Shown here: piece by piece, positions 50,440-58,085 of the stretch | Layout: every line of letters begins with the position of its first letter | Position numbering within the stretch: the first letter of the stretch is position 1 | NCBI GenBank assembly: GCA_001023535.1 | Contig: CP011020.1 | Span: 3,671,734 to 3,735,733 of the forward strand | DNA: 64,000 bases | Direction: 5' to 3' | Source: Pseudomonas chlororaphis | GTDB lineage: Bacteria; Pseudomonadota; Gammaproteobacteria; Pseudomonadales; Pseudomonadaceae | The notes under the pieces: model-generated | Seen by the model: only the letters and a program-made list of their open reading frames with translations | Database searches by the model: none | Told to the model about the DNA's origin: nothing | Position numbers and translations under genes: made by a program

Positions 50440-52011
50440 ATGACAGGTGACATGAACATTCAGCCGCTGCCTCAGCCCACGGCGACGACGCGTACGCCCG
50501 TGGTCAGTGGCGAGCTGCTCAAACTGCTGACGCCGGTCGAGGGACTGATCGGTGCCGGCCAGACGGCGAGTGCCGAAGTCCTTTCGCTCAAGCAGGCCGA
50601 CCAGACATTCCAGCTATTGCTCAAGGTCACCCTGGAAAGCGGCCGCCAGACCACGGTCCAGGCCACCAGCATGCAGCCGCTGCCCCAGGGCACCAGCCTG
50701 GCCGTGACCCAGCCCTCGGCCACCAACCTGGCCGTGACGGTGCAACAGGCCATCGCCTCCAGCGTCGCCACCCTGACCCGCATCGACACCGCGCAAATGC
50801 CGGTCGGGACCCTGCTGCAAGGCAAGGTGCTGACCAGCCAGGCCCTGCCGCAACTGCCGGGGCAGCCGGTGGTGTACCGGTCGTTGGTGAGCCTGCTCAA
50901 CACCGCTCAGGCAGGGGCCACCCTCGACATCGACAGCCCGCAGCCGCTGCGCATCGGCACACTGTTGAGTGCCCAGGTGCAAGACGCCCAGACCCTGAAG
51001 TTCGTGCCATTGAGCAACCACCAGGAGCAACTGGCGGTAAGCCAGCAACTGGCCACCCAAGTGAGCCGCCAAGGCTCGCTGGACAGCCTGATCAGCGCCT
51101 TGCAGAACCTCCCGACCACTGACGACACCGGTGCCGAGCTGCGCGCAGCCGTGACGCGGCTGTTGGCCGGCCTGCCGGATGTCCAGCAATTGAGCACGCC
51201 CAAAGGCCTGGCCCAGGCCATGGTGGCCAGTGGGGTGTTCCTGGAAAGCAAACTGCTTGCCGGGCCGCCGCTGGGTCCGGCGGCGGACATGAAAGGCGAC
51301 CTGTTGAAGCTGATCGCCCAACTGACCCCGTCGCTGCCCGCCTCCACCAACCTGGGCGCCATCATCGCCGCCAACACCTTGGCCCAGGCCTTGCCCACCT
51401 TTGTGCGCAGCGCCCTGGGAATGCTCGGCCAGGTCAGCGCCAAGCCGCAACCGACCAATTTCCCCCTACCCTCGCGGCTGCTGAAGGAGCAGGATGACGA
51501 AGGCGACCTCGAGCACCTGCTGCGCCTGGCCGCCGCTGCCGTGTCGCGCCTGCAAAGCCATCAGTTGTCGAGCCTGGAACAAACGGGGCTGACCCCCGAC
51601 GGCAGGCTGATGAGCACCTGGCAACTGGAGATCCCCATGCGCAACCTGCAGGACATCGTGCCCTTGCAGGTCAAGTTTCAGCGCGAGGAAACCCCGCCTC
51701 GGGAACAACCTGACGAGCGCCGGGAAGAACGTGAACCGAAGCAGCAACTCTGGCGGGTCGAACTGGCGTTCGACATGGAGCCGCTGGGCCCCTTGCAGGT
51801 CCAGGCCCAACTGCTCAGCGGTAGCCTGTCGAGCCAGTTGTGGGCGCAGCGGCCGTACACCGCGAGCCTGATCGAGAGCAACCTGGCAACCTTGCGTGAA
51901 CGCCTGCTGGACTGCGGCTTGAACGTCAGCGACCTGGACTGCCACCTCGGCATCCCGCCCCAAGGGCCCAAGACCCGACTCGAACAACGCTGGGTGGATG
52001 AAACCGCATGA
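50440..52011 (+). CDS. fliK: FliK-type flagellar hook-length control protein
   Basis: A 523-residue protein, variable Gln/Ser/Leu-rich N-terminal part, and a C-terminal Flg_hook domain (about 385-510, with VELAFDMEPLGPLQVQAQLL and LRERLLDCGLNVSDLDCHLG). FliK measures hook length and switches the export gate. Pseudomonads usually keep their main fliK beside fliLMN, so this copy next to ccm may be a second FliK-like protein. It overlaps the following FlhB-domain gene by 4 bases (ATGA), tying the two together. In-frame ATG at 50452 is an alternative start. Confidence 0.85.
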   Translation: MTGDMNIQPLPQPTATTRTPVVSGELLKLLTPVEGLIGAGQTASAEVLSLKQADQTFQLLLKVTLESGRQTTVQATSMQPLPQGTSLAVTQPSATNLAVTVQQAIASSVATLTRIDTAQMPVGTLLQGKVLTSQALPQLPGQPVVYRSLVSLLNTAQAGATLDIDSPQPLRIGTLLSAQVQDAQTLKFVPLSNHQEQLAVSQQLATQVSRQGSLDSLISALQNLPTTDDTGAELRAAVTRLLAGLPDVQQLSTPKGLAQAMVASGVFLESKLLAGPPLGPAADMKGDLLKLIAQLTPSLPASTNLGAIIAANTLAQALPTFVRSALGMLGQVSAKPQPTNFPLPSRLLKEQDDEGDLEHLLRLAAAAVSRLQSHQLSSLEQTGLTPDGRLMSTWQLEIPMRNLQDIVPLQVKFQREETPPREQPDERREEREPKQQLWRVELAFDMEPLGPLQVQAQLLSGSLSSQLWAQRPYTASLIESNLATLRERLLDCGLNVSDLDCHLGIPPQGPKTRLEQRWVDETA

Positions 52012-52337
52012 CAACCCACACCGAACCGCGCCAGGCCATCGCCCTCAAGTACGACGGCCACCACGCCCCGACCCTCACCGCCAAGGGCGACGAAGCCCTG
52101 GCCGAGGAAATCCTGCGGATCGCCCGGGACAGCGAAGTACCGATCTATGAAAATGCCGAATTGGTGAAACTGCTGGCCAGGCTGGAACTGGGCGACAGCA
52201 TCCCGGAGGAGCTGTACCGCACAATCGCCGAGATCATCGCGTTCGCCTGGAACCTGAAAGGCAAGTTCCCCAAGGGCTACGACCCGAATGCACCGAGCCT
52301 CGAGAAAGATGTGACGGAGCGCGGGGACGACTACTGA
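52008..52337 (+). CDS. Stand-alone FlhB C-terminal domain protein (FhlB-like)
   Basis: A 109-residue protein resembling only the cytoplasmic C-terminal domain of FlhB/YscU: AIALKYDGHHAPTLTAKGD, then EVPIYENAELVKLLARLELGDSIPEELYRTIAEIIAF. The self-cleavage NPTH motif and the membrane part are absent; the chain begins where the post-cleavage fragment begins. It starts within the end of fliK. The known FliK-FlhB(C) contact suggests the two work as a pair in export switching; function untested. Confidence 0.88.
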   Translation: MTTHTEPRQAIALKYDGHHAPTLTAKGDEALAEEILRIARDSEVPIYENAELVKLLARLELGDSIPEELYRTIAEIIAFAWNLKGKFPKGYDPNAPSLEKDVTERGDDY

Positions 52338-52358
52338 TCGACCGTGTACGGATCGACC

Positions 52359-52465
52359 GTGGCGAGGGCGCTTGCTCCCGCTCGGCCGGGCTGGCGCTCC
52401 AGTGCGCAGCAGCCGCAAAAAGCGAGGGCCGCTGCGCTGCCCTGCGGCAACGAGCGCCTCGCCAT
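52359..52465. repeat. Degenerate REP pair, GTGGCGAGGGCGCTTGCTCCC type
   Basis: GTGGCGAGGGCGCTTGCTCCC at 52359, right arm GCGAGCGCCTCGCCAT ending 52465 with several changes. Separates the convergent FhlB-like and DUF2802 genes. Confidence 0.7.
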
Positions 52466-52491
52466 GGTGATGGTGCTGGGCGCCGAACGGC

Positions 52492-52887
52492 TCAGCCGCC
52501 CTTGTGCAACTTGCTCATCAACTCCGCTTCGGCCTGGGTCAGGCCGCAGGCTTGGGTCAGTTCGTCGATGCTGGCACCCATGCCTACCAGGCGGGCGGCT
52601 TGGGCGAACGAGAGGGTGGAAGGGTCACGCTGCTCCAGCTGGGCGAGTTTGTCCGGCAACGGCGCGACCACGGCCCGCAGCTCATGGAGCGCTTCGCCCA
52701 TGCGCACGGTGCCGTTCTGATAGTCGTCGACGCGCTTGGCCAGCTCCTTGATGCGCTGGTCACGCAGCGCATCGCCTTGGGCCTGCTGAGCAGCAACTTG
52801 TCGCTGGTCGCGTATGTACGCCACGAACATTGCCAGCGTGCCTGCCCAAAACAGGAACAGGACAATGACTGCTACCTCAAGAATCAA
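52492..52887 (-). CDS. DUF2802 protein at the end of the chemotaxis operon
   Basis: A 131-residue protein with one N-terminal membrane span (IVLFLFWAGTLAMFVAYI), a Gln/Lys-rich helical segment, then a C-terminal helix-turn-helix-like region (AARLVGMGASIDELTQACGLTQAEAELM). Always the last gene after cheW in pseudomonads; role unknown. One base separates it from cheW. The C-terminal part resembles a DNA-binding or oligomerisation helix pair, but this is only pattern. Confidence 0.85.
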   Translation of the reverse strand: MILEVAVIVLFLFWAGTLAMFVAYIRDQRQVAAQQAQGDALRDQRIKELAKRVDDYQNGTVRMGEALHELRAVVAPLPDKLAQLEQRDPSTLSFAQAARLVGMGASIDELTQACGLTQAEAELMSKLHKGG

Positions 52888-52888
52888 A

Positions 52889-53374
52889 TCAGATACTCTC
52901 CAGTTCCGACCACTCTTCTTCGCTCATCATTTTTTCCAGTTCGACCAGGATCAGCAACTCATTGTTCTTGTTGCAGACGCCCTGGATGAACTTGGCCGAT
53001 TCTTCGTTACCGACGTTAGGCGCGGTTTCGATTTCCGACTGACGCAAGTAAACCACTTCGGCCACGCTGTCGACCAGGATACCGACCACTTGCTTGTCAG
53101 CCTCGATGATCACGATACGGGTGTTGTCGTTGACCTCGGTGGAATTCAGGCCGAAACGCTGGCGGGTGTCGATCACCGTGACCACGTTGCCGCGCAGGTT
53201 GATGATCCCCAGCACGTAGCTTGGCGCACCCGGAACCGGAGCGATCTCGGTATAGCGCAGCACTTCCTGGACCCGCATCACGTTGATGCCATAGGTTTCG
53301 TTATCGAGCTTGAAGGTCACCCATTGCAAAATCGGATCTTCGGAACCCTTGAGAGACGACGCCTTATCATTCAT
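52889..53374 (-). CDS. cheW: Chemotaxis coupling protein CheW
   Basis: A 161-residue CheW: ILQWVTFKLDNETYGINVMRVQEVL and the VLGIINLRGNVVTVIDTRQRFGL segment bind receptors and CheA. Start ATG 53374 (MNDKASSLKGSED) is the family start; the frame opens 35 codons earlier without homology. Links CheA to receptors at the pole. Confidence 0.95.
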   Translation of the reverse strand: MNDKASSLKGSEDPILQWVTFKLDNETYGINVMRVQEVLRYTEIAPVPGAPSYVLGIINLRGNVVTVIDTRQRFGLNSTEVNDNTRIVIIEADKQVVGILVDSVAEVVYLRQSEIETAPNVGNEESAKFIQGVCNKNNELLILVELEKMMSEEEWSELESI

Positions 53375-53447
53375 ACCCTGACCCCTCGAAAAACCGCCTT
53401 GTGGCGGCGTGTATTCTGTCCAGCGACGCTGTGCGCCACCGGTTGTG

Positions 53448-54326
53448 TTATTTCGGTTTCTGGACCGGCAGGCTGCCATCCAGGTGTTTTGCCCCGCCGC
53501 TGGCGATCAGCTCTGCCAGCTCGGAAACGTCCAGCAAGGCGCACATGTGCTCGATCACCGTACCGGCCAGCCATGGCCGTTGCCCTCGATGGCTGCGCCA
53601 CTTGATCTCGTTCGGATCCAGGCGCAGCGAACGGCTGACCTGGTGCACCGCCAACCCCCACTCGTACCCCTGCACCGAAATCACGTATTGCAGGCCCTGG
53701 CGAAAATCGTCGCGATAACGGTCCGGCATCACCCAGCGCGCGGTATCGAGCACCTTCAGGTTACCGGCCTGGCTCGGCAGGATCCCAAGGAACCATTGCG
53801 GCTGGCCAAACAACGGCGTCAATTCCTGCCCGGCCAGGGAGTAGATCGACCCCAGGCACACCAGCGGCACCGCCAGGGTCAACCCGGCCACATCGAACAA
53901 CAGGCACTCGAACGGCTCGGCGGCCCAGCTCGGGCGGTCATCGGTCGGCTCCGGCGGTGGCGGGCTGCTCGGTGGCAGGTGGACTTCCACCACCGGCGTC
54001 ACCAGCCCCTGCAACAGCGGTGCAACCGTCGACACCGGCGCAAGGATCGGCGCGGGTGCGTCCATGACCTTCAGCGACGGCTTGACGAACGGTGCCTCGA
54101 CCGCTGCGGCAACCACCGACGTACGGGCGTCACGAGCCTGCTCTTCGAGCACGGCCGCTTGAAACTCATCCAGCACACCTTCGGCTTCGACAGGCTCGGG
54201 CTCGGGCAACGCCTCGATCACACTCGGCGACGGTGGTAATTCTTCGGTCGCTTCCTGCAACAGCCCGTCCAGGTAGGACTGCAGGGCCAGTTGGGGACGC
54301 GAGGTCGTCTTTATCGGGCGGTTCAT
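53448..54326 (-). CDS. parP: ParP-like CheW-domain protein
   Basis: A 292-residue protein: an N-terminal Pro/Glu/Ala-rich part (residues 1 to about 140) and a C-terminal CheW-like domain (FECLLFDVAGLTLAVPLVCLGSIYSL, ILPSQAGNLKVLDTARWV). In Vibrio, ParP has this layout and ties CheA arrays to the polar ParC; this gene stands beside the ParC-like ParA. Ends 74 bases from cheW. The identification rests on order and domain layout. Confidence 0.82.
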   Translation of the reverse strand: MNRPIKTTSRPQLALQSYLDGLLQEATEELPPSPSVIEALPEPEPVEAEGVLDEFQAAVLEEQARDARTSVVAAAVEAPFVKPSLKVMDAPAPILAPVSTVAPLLQGLVTPVVEVHLPPSSPPPPEPTDDRPSWAAEPFECLLFDVAGLTLAVPLVCLGSIYSLAGQELTPLFGQPQWFLGILPSQAGNLKVLDTARWVMPDRYRDDFRQGLQYVISVQGYEWGLAVHQVSRSLRLDPNEIKWRSHRGQRPWLAGTVIEHMCALLDVSELAELIASGGAKHLDGSLPVQKPK

Positions 54327-54422
54327 TGGAAAAGTCCGCCACTTGAAAAGGTTATCGGCATGAATGCTGTAGGACTTGAGCGCTCACGAGTCGGCGCAAT
54401 GCCTGTAGGAAACCTCGTCACG

Positions 54423-55214
54423 TTAAGCCACCTGCTGCGAAACGAGTTGCTGGGCCAACAAGTGCTTGAGCAGCGCCCGGTAAGCCAGCACACCGCGGCT
54501 CTTGCCATCGAACTGCGACGGGGTCACGCCGACGCGGCTGGCGTCCCGCAAGCGCGTATCGACGGGGATGTAGCCTTGCCAGATGTCATCCGGGTACTTG
54601 TCCCGCAGAACGCGCAGCGTCCCCAGGGACGCCTGGGTACGGCGGTCGAACAGGGTCGGCACGATGTTGAACGCCAGCGATTGCTTGCGTGAGCGGTTGA
54701 CCATCGCCAACGTATTGACCATGCGCTCCAGGCCCTTGACCGCCAGGTGCTCGGTTTGCACCGGGATCACCAATTGCTGGCTCGCGGCCAAGGCGTTGAC
54801 CATCAACAGGCCCAGCAACGGCGGGCTGTCGATGATGGCGTAATCGAAATCCTGCCACAGCTGCGCCAGACTCTTGGCGATCACCAGGCCCAGGCCACTC
54901 TGGCCCGGCGACTGGCGCTCCAGCGTGGCCAGGGCGGTGCTCGATGGCAACAGCGAGATGCTTTCGTGGCTGGTGGACAACAGCAACTGCCCCGGCAAGC
55001 CCTCGGGCACGGTGCCCTTGTGCAGGAACAGGTCGAAGTTGCTGTGCTCCAGGCTATCGGGATCGTAGCCGAAATAGCTGGTCATCGAGCCATGGGGGTC
55101 CAGGTCGACGATGACCACGCGCTTGCCCGCCTCGGCCAGCAAGCCAGCTAGAGCGATGGAAGATGTGGTTTTACCCACACCACCTTTTTGATTGGCGACT
55201 GCCCAGACTCTCAT
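54423..55214 (-). CDS. parC: ParC-like ParA-family ATPase
   Basis: A 263-residue deviant Walker A ATPase: KGGVGKTTSSIALAGLLAEAG, with IDSPPLLGLLMVNAL and VDLDPHGS as switch segments. ParC-type ATPases place chemotaxis arrays at the cell pole, together with ParP. Start ATG 55214 (MRVWAVANQKGG). The alternative of a plasmid or chromosome ParA is made unlikely by its place between motD and parP. Confidence 0.9.
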   Translation of the reverse strand: MRVWAVANQKGGVGKTTSSIALAGLLAEAGKRVVIVDLDPHGSMTSYFGYDPDSLEHSNFDLFLHKGTVPEGLPGQLLLSTSHESISLLPSSTALATLERQSPGQSGLGLVIAKSLAQLWQDFDYAIIDSPPLLGLLMVNALAASQQLVIPVQTEHLAVKGLERMVNTLAMVNRSRKQSLAFNIVPTLFDRRTQASLGTLRVLRDKYPDDIWQGYIPVDTRLRDASRVGVTPSQFDGKSRGVLAYRALLKHLLAQQLVSQQVA

Positions 55215-55263
55215 TCGGATCGTTCCTCCCGGCCGAAACAGGCTCGACCGAGAAATAGCTCGG

Positions 55264-56148
55264 TTATAAAGCGGGTGACGGAGAATTGACGGCGCTCCGC
55301 TGTCCCGGCGACTTGACCGCAGCCGGTGCAGTTTGTGTGCCAGCACGCTTCAACGCCGCATCCGGTGTTGCGTTGGCCGTCCCTGTACCGGTCAGGCTAC
55401 GGCGCACATCAAGGTTGCGCGACACCACCAGCACCACGCGACGGTTGCGCGCACGGCCTTCGGCGGTGGCGTTGTTGGCCACCGGCTGGAACTCGCCATA
55501 GCCCACCGACGCCAGGCGACCGGGGTTCACGCCCTGCATCGCCAGCATGCGGACAATGCTGGCCGAACGGGCCGATGACAGCTCCCAGTTGGTCGGGTAC
55601 TGCGCGGTCCGGATCGGCTGGTCGTCCGTAAAGCCTTCGACATGGACCGGGTTGTCGAACGGCTTCAGGATCGCCGCCACCTTGTCGATGATGTTGAAGG
55701 CCATGTCGCTGGGCATTGCGTCGCCGCTGCCGAACAACAGGCTGGAATTGAGTTCGATCTCGACCCACAACTCGTTGCCGCGCACGGTCATCTGATTGGA
55801 ATTGATCAGGTCACCGAATGCCGCGCTGATGTCGTCGGCAATGCTTTTCAATGGATCGCTGCCACCGGCGATGCCGGCATCGACCTGCTCGGAATCCTTG
55901 ACCAGCGGCTGGGCCGGGGTCGTGGTCTTGGGCCGCTCTTCGCCAATGGGGATGGGCTTGAGGGCGCGATCAGAGTCGGTGAAGACGCCGATCAGGGCCT
56001 CGGAAATGACCTTGTACTTGCCTTCGTTGACCGACGAGATCGAATACATGACCACGAAAAAGGCGAACAGCAGCGTGATGAAGTCAGCGTAGGAAACCAG
56101 CCAGCGTTCATGGTTGACGTGTTCTTCAGTGTGCCTGCGACGGGCCAT
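55264..56148 (-). CDS. motD: Flagellar stator protein MotD (OmpA-like)
   Basis: A 294-residue MotB-like protein with one membrane span after HERWLVSYADFITLLFAFF, where Asp22 is the proton-carrying residue, and a C-terminal peptidoglycan-binding OmpA domain (GYGEFQPVANNATAEGRARNRRV). MotCD is the second stator pair of pseudomonads, used for swarming-type high load. It starts 15 bases after motC. Confidence 0.94.
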   Translation of the reverse strand: MARRRHTEEHVNHERWLVSYADFITLLFAFFVVMYSISSVNEGKYKVISEALIGVFTDSDRALKPIPIGEERPKTTTPAQPLVKDSEQVDAGIAGGSDPLKSIADDISAAFGDLINSNQMTVRGNELWVEIELNSSLLFGSGDAMPSDMAFNIIDKVAAILKPFDNPVHVEGFTDDQPIRTAQYPTNWELSSARSASIVRMLAMQGVNPGRLASVGYGEFQPVANNATAEGRARNRRVVLVVSRNLDVRRSLTGTGTANATPDAALKRAGTQTAPAAVKSPGQRSAVNSPSPAL

Positions 56149-56163
56149 GGTCCATTACCCCCA

Positions 56164-56904
56164 TTAATCCATGAAGCCCTGGAGCTTCAACTCAATGGAG
56201 CGTGGGTTTTCACCCTCGGCGATCGACAGGATCCCTTCCAGCAGCATTTCGCGGTAGCGCGACTGGCGCAATGCGATGGACTTGAGCTTGGCGGCAATCG
56301 GCAGCAACACCAGGTTGGCGCTCGCCACGCCGTAGATCGTGGCAACGAAGGCCACGGCGATGCCGCTGCCCAGTTGCGATGGGTCGGCCAGATTGCCCAT
56401 CACGTGGATCAAGCCCATCACCGCACCGATGATGCCGATGGTCGGCGCGTAGCCGCCCATGCTTTCGAACACCTTGGCCGCTTCGATGTCGCGGGCTTCC
56501 TGGGTGTAGAAATCCACCTCCAGGATGCTGCGGATGGCTTCCGGCTCGGCACCGTCCACCAGCAATTGCAGGCCTTTGCGCGAGTAGCTGTCGGGTTCGG
56601 CGTCGGCCACCCCTTCCAGGCCCAGCAAGCCTTCCTTGCGCGCGGTCAGGCTCCAGTTCACCACCCGGTCGATGCCGCCGGCCAGGTCGACACGCGGCGG
56701 AAACAGGATCCAGACCAGCACCTGGATCGCCCGTTTGAATGCACTCATGGGCGATTGCAGCAGCGCCGCGCCAATGGTGCCACCGAGCACGATCAACGCA
56801 GCCGGGCCATTGGCCAGGGCACCGAGATGCCCGCCTTCCAGGTAGTTGCCACCGATGATGGCGACGAACGCCATGATGATGCCGATCAGGCTGAGCACAT
56901 CCAT
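56164..56904 (-). CDS. motC: Flagellar stator protein MotC
   Basis: A 246-residue MotA-like protein with four membrane spans; the PTIGIIGAVMGLIHVMGNL pattern and conserved prolines in spans three and four fit. Start ATG 56904 ([13 protein letters not shown]) overlaps the cheB stop by one base (TAATG); the frame opens a few codons earlier. Confidence 0.94.
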   Translation of the reverse strand: MDVLSLIGIIMAFVAIIGGNYLEGGHLGALANGPAALIVLGGTIGAALLQSPMSAFKRAIQVLVWILFPPRVDLAGGIDRVVNWSLTARKEGLLGLEGVADAEPDSYSRKGLQLLVDGAEPEAIRSILEVDFYTQEARDIEAAKVFESMGGYAPTIGIIGAVMGLIHVMGNLADPSQLGSGIAVAFVATIYGVASANLVLLPIAAKLKSIALRQSRYREMLLEGILSIAEGENPRSIELKLQGFMD

Positions 56905-58037
56905 TACAGGCATGCCTCGACCAGGTGTCGACCTATGTCATCCAGGCTGTACACCGCGTCGGCGAGATCGGCCTTCACGATGGCCATCGGCATGCCGTAG
57001 ATCACGCAACTGGCTTCGTCCTGGGCCCAGATCGCACTGCCGCCCTGTTTGAGCAGGCGTGCGCCCTCGCGCCCGTCGGCGCCCATGCCGGTGAGCACCA
57101 CCGCCAGAACTTTGTCACCGTAGGACTTGGCCGCCGAACCGAAGGTAATGTCCACGCACGGCTTGTAGTTCAGGCGCTCGTCGCCCGGCAGGATTTTCAC
57201 CGCGCCACGCCCGTCGACCATCATCTGTTTGCCACCCGGCGCCAGCAACGCCAGGCCTGGACGCAGGATGTCACCATCCTCGGCTTCCTTGACGCTGATG
57301 TTGCACAGCTTGTCCAGGCGCTCCGCGAAGGCCTTGGTGAACGCCGCGGGCATGTGCTGGATCAGCACGATGGGGGCCGGGAAATTGGCCGGCAATTGGG
57401 TCAGGACCCGTTGCAGCGCCACCGGGCCGCCCGTGGACGTACCGATCGCGACCAGCTTGTAGGCTTTGCGCTTGGGCGCCGCCGAAGAGGCGCTGGCCGG
57501 GGCCGAACGAGTGGGGGCCGGTGCCGGTGCACTGCGCACCGGTGGCGGGTTGAAGCTGCTCGAAGCGCTTGGCGTCGGCGCAGGGCTTGGCGCGGCGACA
57601 GGGGCCGGTGCCGGGGCGCTGTAGCCACCGACGCGGCGGTTGCTGCGCGAAATGCTGTGGACCTTCTCGCACAGCAACTGCCGGACCTTGTCAGGGTTGC
57701 GCGAGATGTCTTCGAAGTTTTTCGGCAGGAAATCCACGGCCCCGGCGTCCAGCGCATCGAGGGTCACCCGGGCGCCTTCGTGGGTCAGGGACGAGAACAT
57801 CAATACCGGAGTCGGGCAGCGCTGCATGATGTGGCGCACGGCCGTGATGCCATCCATCATCGGCATCTCGTAGTCCATGGTGATCACATCCGGCTTGAGT
57901 GCCAGGGCCTGATCGATCGCCTCTTTGCCGTTGGTTGCCGTACCGACAACCTGGATACTCGTATCAGCCGAAAGAATTTCCGAGACGCGGCGGCGAAAAA
58001 AACCCGAATCGTCCACCACCAGGACTTTAACTACCAT
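56904..58037 (-). CDS. cheB: Chemotaxis methylesterase CheB
   Basis: A 377-residue response regulator: receiver domain with acidic pocket VVDDSGF and phosphoacceptor Asp55 in VITMDYEMP, a Pro/Ala/Ser-rich linker (about residues 135-185), and the methylesterase domain with catalytic Ser in [12 protein letters not shown] and His in LIQHMPAAF. Removes methyl or amide groups from receptors. ATG 58037 follows GGAGTGTTT. The name-bearing enzyme of pole cluster I in pseudomonads. Confidence 0.95.
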   Translation of the reverse strand: MVVKVLVVDDSGFFRRRVSEILSADTSIQVVGTATNGKEAIDQALALKPDVITMDYEMPMMDGITAVRHIMQRCPTPVLMFSSLTHEGARVTLDALDAGAVDFLPKNFEDISRNPDKVRQLLCEKVHSISRSNRRVGGYSAPAPAPVAAPSPAPTPSASSSFNPPPVRSAPAPAPTRSAPASASSAAPKRKAYKLVAIGTSTGGPVALQRVLTQLPANFPAPIVLIQHMPAAFTKAFAERLDKLCNISVKEAEDGDILRPGLALLAPGGKQMMVDGRGAVKILPGDERLNYKPCVDITFGSAAKSYGDKVLAVVLTGMGADGREGARLLKQGGSAIWAQDEASCVIYGMPMAIVKADLADAVYSLDDIGRHLVEACL

Positions 58038-58085
58038 AAACACTCCGTTAGACGAGGCGCGGCCATGGACCGCCCTCCTCCAGAA

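Noticed and set aside
54423..55214. Plasmid or chromosome partition parA
   Set aside because: No parB or parS nearby; position between motD and the CheW-domain gene fits the polar array ATPase.
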